From an uncultured Eubacteriales bacterium (lineage in GTDB: Bacteria > Bacillota > Clostridia > Christensenellales > Pumilibacteraceae), in NCBI GenBank assembly GCA_900553005.1, contig USBU01000013.1:1-13643 (forward strand): DNA of 13,643 nt. The letters run 5' to 3'. The translations under genes and the position numbers were made by a program. This document shows positions 8,369 through 13,643 of this stretch, in pieces. The notes below the pieces were generated by a model. The model was not told the origin of the DNA. It did no database searches and was given only the letters and a program-made list of their open reading frames with translations. Every line of letters begins with the position of its first letter. Position 1 is the first letter of the stretch.

Positions 8369-8409
8369 GCCGTAAAATCGGACGCCTATAGTGTCAGGGA
8401 GGTCATATA

Positions 8410-9849
8410 ATGACGAAAATCATTGTAATCGGAGGCGGCGTAATCGGCTGCTCCGTAGCGCGCGAGCTGTCGGCTTTCGACGCGCAGATAACCGTGCTTG
8501 AGCGCGGAAACGACGTTGCGGTCGGCACAAGCAAGGCTAATTCCGGGATAGTGCACGCCGGCTTTGACGCGCATCCGGGGTCGGCAAAGGCCAGATTCAA
8601 CGTCGCCGGCGCTAAGCTTTTTCCCAAGCTCAGCAAAGAGCTGGATTTCCCGTACAAAAACAACGGCGCAATGGTTCTTAATTTTTCTGAGGACGGCAAC
8701 GCCAAGCTTGAGGAGCTTTTAAAGCAGGGCGAGGAGAACGGCGTTGAAAATCTCAGGATTGTCAGCGGGGACGAGGCTCGTGAAATGGAGCCCGAAATCA
8801 GCGATAAAGTCGTTTCCGCATTGTACGCGCCTTCTTCCGGTATTGTAGGGCCTTATGAAATGACAATTGCATATGCGGAAAATGCCGCCGCTAACGGCGT
8901 CGAATTCGTTTTCGGCAGCAAGGTTACGGGGGTAAAAAAGCGCGGAGACGGCTTTACGGTAATCGCAGGCGATAAAAATTACGATTGCGACGCGGTAATA
9001 AACTGCGCGGGAGTGCATGCCGACGAGGTTTACAACAATGTTTCCGGCGCAGAGGAAAAAATTATTGCGCGCAAGGGCGAATATATGCTTCTCGATAAAA
9101 GCTGCGGCTATCTGACGTATGCTACGCTGTTTCAGCTGCCTACTGCCATGGGCAAAGGCGTGCTTGTTTCGCCTACGGTGCACGGCAACATTATAGTCGG
9201 GCCTACTGCGGAGGATATTCCCGATAAGGATAATACCGTAACTACGCAGGAAGGACTGAAGTATGCGTTCAGTCAGGCCTCTTTGTCGGTGCCGGCGCTA
9301 AGTAAACGCAATATAATTACGCAGTTTACGGGCGTGCGCGCTCACAGCGTAAGAAACGATTTTACTGTGGGAGAATCGGACGTTCCCGGTTTTTACAACG
9401 CTTTGGGCATAGAGTCGCCCGGGCTTTCGTCCGCGCCCGCAATTTCCAAATATTTGGCGGAGCTTGTTGCGGAAAAATTTTCGCTCGAGAAAAACAGGTC
9501 GTTTAATCCCGTTCGCAAGGGTATAAGACAGTTTGCAACGATGACCGACGCCGAACGCGAGAAGATCATTGCGGAAAATCCGCTGTACGGCAAGGTTGTG
9601 TGCCGCTGTGAGGTGGTGACCGAGGGCGAGATCGTAGAAGCTATCCGGCGCACTCCCGGCGCCGTCGATCTGGACGGACTTAAGCGGCGTACCCGCGCGG
9701 GCATGGGCAGATGTCAGGCAGGCTTCTGCACGCCGCGTCTTATGGAAATTCTTGCCAGGGAAAAAGGCGTCGATATGCTGGAAATAACCAAAAAGGGCAA
9801 CGGCTCCGAGCTGCTTGTCGGCAGAACGTGCAAAGGAGAAGAGCTATGA
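8410..9849 (+). CDS. glpA: GlpA-like FAD-dependent glycerol-3-phosphate dehydrogenase with [2Fe-2S] BFD-like domain
   Basis: 479-residue flavoprotein, most likely oxidising glycerol-3-phosphate to dihydroxyacetone phosphate. It has an N-terminal dinucleotide fold of the DAO family with GGGVIG (8-13) and the acidic end of strand 2 (LERG, 30-33), TSKANSGIVHAG (40-51) typical of this family, and FTGVRAHS (307-313), whose Arg310 is at the usual substrate-anion position of DAO enzymes. The C-terminus is a Fer2_BFD-type [2Fe-2S] domain with C398, C400, C435 and C440 (CxC ... CxxxxC). DAO plus BFD is the architecture of anaerobic GlpA, but this protein is shorter than the 542 residues of E. coli GlpA. 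AGGGAGG at 8396-8402 lies 7 nt before the ATG. The stop overlaps the next start (ATGA). Substrate is inferred from convergent glpK; other 2-hydroxyacids are possible. Confidence 0.85.
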   Translation: MTKIIVIGGGVIGCSVARELSAFDAQITVLERGNDVAVGTSKANSGIVHAGFDAHPGSAKARFNVAGAKLFPKLSKELDFPYKNNGAMVLNFSEDGNAKLEELLKQGEENGVENLRIVSGDEAREMEPEISDKVVSALYAPSSGIVGPYEMTIAYAENAAANGVEFVFGSKVTGVKKRGDGFTVIAGDKNYDCDAVINCAGVHADEVYNNVSGAEEKIIARKGEYMLLDKSCGYLTYATLFQLPTAMGKGVLVSPTVHGNIIVGPTAEDIPDKDNTVTTQEGLKYAFSQASLSVPALSKRNIITQFTGVRAHSVRNDFTVGESDVPGFYNALGIESPGLSSAPAISKYLAELVAEKFSLEKNRSFNPVRKGIRQFATMTDAEREKIIAENPLYGKVVCRCEVVTEGEIVEAIRRTPGAVDLDGLKRRTRAGMGRCQAGFCTPRLMEILAREKGVDMLEITKKGNGSELLVGRTCKGEEL

Positions 9850-11105
9850 AACGTAATCTCGTAATTATCGGCGGAGGTCCTGCGGGGCTTGCTGCGGCTT
9901 TGGGGGCGTTTGACGCGGGAGAGCGCGATATACTTATTCTCGAGCGCGAACCTAATCTCGGCGGAATACTCAATCAGTGTATTCATAACGGTTTCGGTCT
10001 GCATACCTTTAAGGAAGAGCTTACCGGGCCGGAATATGCGGCAAGATTTATTCGCGAGGTTGAGGCGCGCGGCATCGAATATAAGCTTTCCACGACCGTA
10101 ATACGTTTCGGCGCGGATAAGCGCGTAACGGCGGTAAACGAAACCGACGGACTTATGAACATCGACGCCCGTGCGGTTATTTTGGCTTGCGGCTGCCGAG
10201 AGCGTCCCAGGGGAGCAATCAATATTGCGGGCTGCCGCAGCGCGGGGATTTTTTCCGCCGGCACGGCTCAGAAGCTTGTCAACATGGAGGGCTATATGCC
10301 CGGCCGCGAGGTCGTTATTCTCGGCAGCGGAGATATAGGCCTTATTATGGCTCGCCGCATGACATTTGAGGGCGCGTCGGTTAAGGCTGTGGTGGAGCTT
10401 ATGCCTTATTCCAGCGGTCTTAACCGCAATATCGTACAATGTTTGAACGACTTTAATATTCCGCTTAAATTTTCGCATACGGTGGTTGATATAAAGGGAG
10501 AGGGCCGCGTTTCATCCGTGGTAATCGCTCCGGTGGACGAAAAACTTAATCCCGTCATGGAAAGGGCGGAGGAGATTCCCTGCGACTGTCTTTTGCTGTC
10601 GGTAGGCTTGCTGCCGGAAAACGAGCTTGCGAAACAGGCGGGCGTTGAGCTCAGCCCCGTTACGGGCGGCGCGGAAGTAAGCGAAAGTATGATGACCAAT
10701 ATCGACGGCGTTTTCGAGTGCGGAAACGTACTTCACGTGCACGATCTGGTAGACTTTGTGTCCGAAGAAAGCCGCCGCGCCGGAGAATGCGCCGCGCGCT
10801 ATCTTAACGGAGAGGTTGCCGTAAACGGTCAAAAAATTAAAATCGCAACCTTCGGCGGCGTGCGTTACTGCGTGCCCCAGTACGTTTACAAGGACGTCCC
10901 GGCGTCGGCTATGGGACTGAAAATGCGCGTAAACAACGTTTATAAAAAGGTCAGACTAAAGGTTATGGCCGACGGGGCGGAAATCGTCGGCAAAAATAAA
11001 CAGATAGTTACTCCGGGAGAAATGGAAACTATCGAGCTGACGCAGGAGCAGGTTGCAAAGCTGAAAAACGCGTCTGAAATTTCCGTAGGACTGGAGGTAA
11101 GATAA
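9846..11105 (+). CDS. FAD/NAD(P)-dependent oxidoreductase, partner of the GlpA-like protein
   Basis: 419-residue pyridine nucleotide-disulfide oxidoreductase fold with two dinucleotide-binding motifs: GGGPAG (9-14) for FAD and GSGDIG (160-165) for NAD(P). NQCIHNGFG (43-51) supplies a Cys45 and His48 pair near the flavin, ACGCRERPRG (114-123) follows the FAD domain, and TNIDGVFECGNVLHVHDLVD is the usual C-terminal FAD motif. It lacks a BFD domain, unlike the HcnB-type subunits of amino-acid dehydrogenases. The start overlaps the upstream stop by four bases (ATGA), indicating translational coupling and probably a complex in which electrons move from the GlpA-like flavin through its [2Fe-2S] centre to this subunit and on to NAD(P) (inference). 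The same length as E. coli GlpB (419) is not evidence of homology. The upstream in-frame ATG at 9711 lies inside the previous gene and is rejected. Confidence 0.88.
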   Translation: MKRNLVIIGGGPAGLAAALGAFDAGERDILILEREPNLGGILNQCIHNGFGLHTFKEELTGPEYAARFIREVEARGIEYKLSTTVIRFGADKRVTAVNETDGLMNIDARAVILACGCRERPRGAINIAGCRSAGIFSAGTAQKLVNMEGYMPGREVVILGSGDIGLIMARRMTFEGASVKAVVELMPYSSGLNRNIVQCLNDFNIPLKFSHTVVDIKGEGRVSSVVIAPVDEKLNPVMERAEEIPCDCLLLSVGLLPENELAKQAGVELSPVTGGAEVSESMMTNIDGVFECGNVLHVHDLVDFVSEESRRAGECAARYLNGEVAVNGQKIKIATFGGVRYCVPQYVYKDVPASAMGLKMRVNNVYKKVRLKVMADGAEIVGKNKQIVTPGEMETIELTQEQVAKLKNASEISVGLEVR

Positions 11106-11465
11106 ATGGCTGTCGAAATGATTTGTATCTGCTGTCCGATGGGCTGCAGAATGACCGTGGAAAAAACCGCGGACGGATATTCCGTCTCCGGTAATACGTG
11201 TCCGCGCGGTAAGGCATATGCTATTGACGAGATGACCGCGCCTAAGCGTATGGTTACGTCGTCCGTCGCCGTAAGCGGCGGCAATTATAAGACCGTTTCG
11301 GTCAAAACCGCGTCGGCCATTCCTAAAGAGCTTATTTTCCGGGCTCTCGGTACGCTTAAAGACGTAAGGCTGGTCGCGCCCGTCAAGGAGGGCGACGTAA
11401 TCGTGAAGAATATTTTAGGCTGCGGCGTTGATTTTATAGCTACCAGAAGCGTGGAAAAGATCTGA
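11106..11465 (+). CDS. DUF1667 cysteine-rich protein, third subunit of the glycerol-3-phosphate module
   Basis: 119-residue soluble protein. The N-terminus has ICICCPMGC with C7, C9, C10 and C14, then NTCPRGKAYAIDEMTAPKR with C32, and a late C106. The CxxCxxxC spacing (7, 10, 14) plus C32 resembles the Fe-S site at the start of molybdopterin oxidoreductases, so an iron-sulfur cluster is plausible (inference). The pattern CPRG-AYAIDEMTAPKR-VT is typical of DUF1667 proteins, which commonly follow a GlpA-like and an NAD/FAD oxidoreductase gene in Clostridia and related anaerobes. ATG 11106 follows the previous stop directly, with GGAGG at 11093-11097 inside the upstream gene. It occupies the place of GlpC but has neither two ferredoxin motifs nor a membrane anchor, so its electron acceptor is unclear. 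Confidence 0.88.
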   Translation: MAVEMICICCPMGCRMTVEKTADGYSVSGNTCPRGKAYAIDEMTAPKRMVTSSVAVSGGNYKTVSVKTASAIPKELIFRALGTLKDVRLVAPVKEGDVIVKNILGCGVDFIATRSVEKI

Positions 11466-11570
11466 CGCACTTTGTTTTTATGCGCGCCGCGGCATCCTCC
11501 CTTGCCGAAATGTAAGAAGTATGGTTTATAAAGGCGCGCGTTTGTTACGGCTTGCGCGGCTGTGACGTTT

Positions 11571-11594
11571 CCCCGGTAATTACCGGGGATTTTT
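11571..11594 (+). terminator. Terminator of the three-gene glycerol-3-phosphate operon
   Basis: An 18-base perfect palindrome, CCCCGGT-AATT-ACCGGGG (11571-11588), is followed by A and five T. It lies 105 bp after the DUF1667 stop. Confidence 0.88.
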
Positions 11595-11772
11595 ATTTTG
11601 ATTTCCGGATTATGTGCGACGATAGATGATAAACGGTATTTTATATACTTAACCGTCCGCGCTTCCGCCGGTGAGATATCAGTATTTTATTTGGACGATA
11701 TTTACAATTTCCGTTGCGCTTACTGTCGGTTTTATGTTGACGGTTTACGATAAAAATGCCGAAAAATATGAA
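11595..11772. other. Convergent intergenic region, no assured gene
   Basis: The gene-free stretch between the DUF1667 gene and glpK runs from 11466 to 11958. Apart from two hairpins, the only notable item is a weak 52-codon open frame from GTG 11671 with a hydrophobic start, described as a finding; it has no ribosome binding site and runs through the next hairpin. Confidence 0.5.
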
Positions 11773-11814
11773 GGCGGCACGGCCTGTTTATGCCGTGCCG
11801 CCGCGGAATTTTTT
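11773..11814. terminator. Strong hairpin between convergent operons, probable bidirectional terminator
   Basis: Perfect 11-bp stem GGCGGCACGGC/GCCGTGCCGCC (11773-11783 with 11792-11802), 8-nt loop. On the plus strand TTTTTT follows after six bases (11809-11814); on the minus strand a short TATTTTT follows (11762-11768). It is the best candidate terminator for glpK, 157 bp after its stop, and a back-up for the opposite operon. Confidence 0.7.
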
Positions 11815-11958
11815 ACTATTGGCGACTAATTATTAAATACAGTAACGTAATTTTTGTGATTTTTGTTGCTTGTACAGCTTGGTTTTTACGATACGGAAGC
11901 CGATTTTTTGCCGGCATTGTTGTCGTATAATAGCAGGCTATCGGCCGCGACGGCAAAT

Positions 11959-13443
11959 TTATCTCGATTTTGCGCGGGCGACGGCTTCTTCCCAGCCTAG
12001 CAGAATTTCCCGGCGCTTGGCTTCGGAAATATTAGGCTTGAAAACGGTAAAACGGTCGGTGTATCCCTTTATTTCTTCCTTGGAATTCCAAAAGCCGCTC
12101 TTTAAGCCGGCCAGATATGCGGCGCCCAGCGCCGTAGTTTCCACAACGTCGGGCCGTTTTACTTCCGCAAACAATATGTCCGATTGAAATTGCATCAGAA
12201 AGTCGTTTGCGCTTGCTCCGCCGTCCACGTTTAGCGCCGTTACGTCGATTTTAAGGTCGCGTTCCATTGCGTGCAGTACGTCGAAAACCTGGTAGGCGAT
12301 GGATTCCAGCGCGGCGCGTACAATATGAGCGCGGTTTGTTCCGCGCGTGATGCCTGTGATCAGGCCTCTTGCGGTCTGATTCCAGTGCGGCGCGCCAAGC
12401 CCTACGAATGCCGGGACAAAATATACTCCTCCTGTATCTGCCACGGAAGCGGCTATGCTTTCGCTTTCGGCTGCGGTTGCGATAAACTTCATTTCGTCGC
12501 GCAGCCACTGTATTACGGCGCCGCCTATAAATACGCTTCCCTCCAGGACGTATGAGGGCTGTTTGTCCGTGCCCGCAGCCAGAGTGGTTATAAGTCCGCG
12601 TTTGGACTCTACGGCGGCGCTTCCCGTGTTCATTAAAAGAAAACATCCGGTTCCGTAAGTATTTTTTATATCGCCTTTTTCCCAGCATTGCTGTCCGAAC
12701 AGCGCGCTCTGCTGATCTCCGGCAAGGCAGCATATGGGTATTTCTTTGCCAAACAGCTCCTTATCGGTCAGACCGTAATCGTGTCCCGACGGAAATACCG
12801 CAGGAAGCATACGCTCAGGCACGCCGAACAGCGCGCACAGCTCGTCGTCCCAATTCAGAGTATGTATATTAAACAGCATTGTGCGCGATGCATTGGTATA
12901 ATCCGTAGCGTGAACCTTGCCCTTTGTCAGACGGTATAATAGATAGCTGTCGACAGTGCCGGCAAGCAGCTCTCCTTTTTCGGCGCGTTCGCGCGCGCCG
13001 GGGACTCCGTCTAGTATCCATTTAATTTTAGACGCGGAAAAATAAGCGTCGCACATAAGTCCGGTCTTGGAATAAATAACGGCTTCCTTATCGCTGTTTT
13101 TAAGCTTTTCCATAAGCGCGGATGTGCGCCTGCATTGCCATACGATAGCGTTGTAAATCGGTTTTCCCGTCGTTTTGTCCCATACGACTGCCGTTTCGCG
13201 CTGATTTGTAATGCCAAGCGCGGCAATGTCCTTTATGGGAATTCCGCTTTTCTCTATAGCTCTTTTTATGACTGAAACGGCTCCCGCATATATTTCCTCG
13301 GGGTTATGCTCTACCCAGCCGCTTATAGGGTAGTACTGCTTAAGCTCCTCTGAGCATTTTACGATTGTCCGTCCGGATTTATCGAATATTATCGCGCGCG
13401 TGCTTGTGGTGCCCTGGTCCAAGGCTAAAATATATTCGGTCAT
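11959..13443 (-). CDS. glpK: Glycerol kinase
   Basis: 494-residue FGGY-family kinase that phosphorylates glycerol with ATP to glycerol-3-phosphate. DQGTTSTRAIIFD (9-21) is the N-terminal phosphate loop. Glycerol contacts are Arg82-Glu83 (ITNQRET), Trp102 region (VWQCRRT), Tyr134 and Asp243 (AGDQQSALFGQ). GTGCFLLMNTG and VDGGASANDFLMQFQSD form the ATP-side motifs. In lactic acid bacteria and bacilli a His in the YHFYG segment is phosphorylated by HPr; the aligned residue here is Glu229 (DKELFGKEIP), so PTS activation is not expected. ATG 13443 has AAGGGA upstream at 7-nt spacing. A TTG nine codons earlier overlaps the -10 and is rejected. Convergent with the glycerol-3-phosphate dehydrogenase operon whose substrate it makes. 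No glpF is adjacent within the contig. Confidence 0.97.
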   Translation of the reverse strand: MTEYILALDQGTTSTRAIIFDKSGRTIVKCSEELKQYYPISGWVEHNPEEIYAGAVSVIKRAIEKSGIPIKDIAALGITNQRETAVVWDKTTGKPIYNAIVWQCRRTSALMEKLKNSDKEAVIYSKTGLMCDAYFSASKIKWILDGVPGARERAEKGELLAGTVDSYLLYRLTKGKVHATDYTNASRTMLFNIHTLNWDDELCALFGVPERMLPAVFPSGHDYGLTDKELFGKEIPICCLAGDQQSALFGQQCWEKGDIKNTYGTGCFLLMNTGSAAVESKRGLITTLAAGTDKQPSYVLEGSVFIGGAVIQWLRDEMKFIATAAESESIAASVADTGGVYFVPAFVGLGAPHWNQTARGLITGITRGTNRAHIVRAALESIAYQVFDVLHAMERDLKIDVTALNVDGGASANDFLMQFQSDILFAEVKRPDVVETTALGAAYLAGLKSGFWNSKEEIKGYTDRFTVFKPNISEAKRREILLGWEEAVARAKSR

Positions 13444-13469
13444 GATTTTCCCTTCGTTTGTTTTTTTCA

Positions 13470-13498
13470 ATTATACCACAGGGTTATGAAAATAGCAA
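13470..13498 (-). promoter_or_regulatory. Promoter of glpK
   Basis: Minus strand: -35 TTGCTA (13493-13498), 17-bp spacer, perfect extended -10 TGG-TATAAT (hexamer 13470-13475). The predicted leader is only about 20 nt, too short for an attenuator. It lacks both the palindrome and the AAAAC-type -35 extension of the convergent operon. Confidence 0.75.
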
Positions 13499-13546
13499 TA
13501 CCCGCGTGTGTGTATGCCGTGAAAACTTTTTTCGTCTTCAATGGCG

Positions 13547-13574
13547 CCGCGGCCGCAGGACCGCGCGGTTTTTT
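13547..13574 (+). terminator. Orphan plus-strand terminator-like hairpin upstream of glpK
   Basis: CCGCG/CGCGG (13547-13551 with 13564-13568) with a GC-rich 12-nt loop, then TTTTTT (13569-13574). No plus-strand gene precedes it in this contig: the nearest unit to the left is glpK, transcribed away. It could end a small RNA or a transcript reading outward from the glpK region, or be chance. Confidence 0.4.
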
Positions 13575-13599
13575 ATTTGCGCAAAGCAAATTCATATAT

Positions 13600-13643
13600 C
13601 TGTCTCTTATACAAATCTGACGCTGCCGACGACTTAATAGGTG
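13600..13643 (-). other. Residual Illumina Nextera P5-side adapter (artefact)
   Basis: Reverse complement of the Nextera Read 1 adapter: mosaic end 13600-13618 with one mismatch (A for C at 13614), primer segment to 13632, then the 8-base i5 index at 13633-13640 (CTATTAAG on the other strand; from memory Nextera XT S518) and GTG, the first bases of the P5 side. Not genomic DNA. Confidence 0.97.

Noticed and set aside
9711..9845. Longer start for the second oxidoreductase gene inside the glpA-like gene
   Set aside because: It would overlap the BFD-domain codons by 135 bases; the dinucleotide fold begins right after ATG 9846.
11899..11957. TTTGCCG/CGGCAAA inverted repeat just after glpK as its terminator
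   Set aside because: The loop is about 40 nt and on the minus strand the second arm is followed by A, not T, so it cannot be a rho-independent terminator for glpK.
13444..13470. TTG start nine codons upstream in glpK
   Set aside because: It overlaps the -10 element and would lie before the predicted transcription start; ATG 13443 has a Shine-Dalgarno site and matches the family N-terminus.

Overview
The window looks like one complete assembled contig from a low-to-mid GC Firmicute, most likely an anaerobic, probably uncultured member of the Clostridia. The evidence is strong Shine-Dalgarno sites (GGAGG type), the rpsL-rpsG-fusA-tuf order with Clostridia-like EF-Tu and EF-G, an HPr-fold protein, and a glycerol-3-phosphate dehydrogenase module with a DUF1667 protein. 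Order and genus cannot be fixed by eye. Both ends are untrimmed Illumina/Nextera adapter (1-49 and 13600-13643), so only 50-13599 is biological DNA and the contig ends are technical.

Left part, minus strand: a 23S rRNA uracil-C5 methyltransferase (rlmD) cut by the adapter in its last residues, preceded by a small HPr-like protein with no histidine at all. Each has its own promoter, and the HPr-like gene has its own terminator.

Centre, plus strand: the str operon. rpsL, rpsG and fusA follow one strong promoter with a structured leader. tuf has an additional promoter and a hairpin-rich leader, and a terminator closes the block. A monocistronic lipoprotein gene of unknown function follows, with its own promoter and a very clear terminator.

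Right part: a glycerol module. Three tightly coupled plus-strand genes encode a GlpA-like flavoprotein with a C-terminal [2Fe-2S] BFD-like domain, a second FAD/NAD-type oxidoreductase, and a cysteine-rich DUF1667 protein. They are preceded by a promoter with a perfect 12-bp palindrome between -35 and -10 and by a terminator hairpin inside the leader, which suggests repression and/or antitermination. Glycerol kinase (glpK) lies convergently on the minus strand. GlpK would make glycerol-3-phosphate and the three-gene complex would oxidise it to dihydroxyacetone phosphate. No glpF, glpC or glp regulator gene is inside the window.

Most of the window is ordinary housekeeping DNA. The items that deserve a second look are the DUF1667 dehydrogenase module and its double regulatory leader, the His-less HPr next to a GlpK that lacks the PTS-phosphorylated His, an extended -35 motif (AAAAC plus two bases plus TTG) shared by five of seven promoters, and the adapter ends. 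I saw no mobile element, tRNA, rRNA or CRISPR array.
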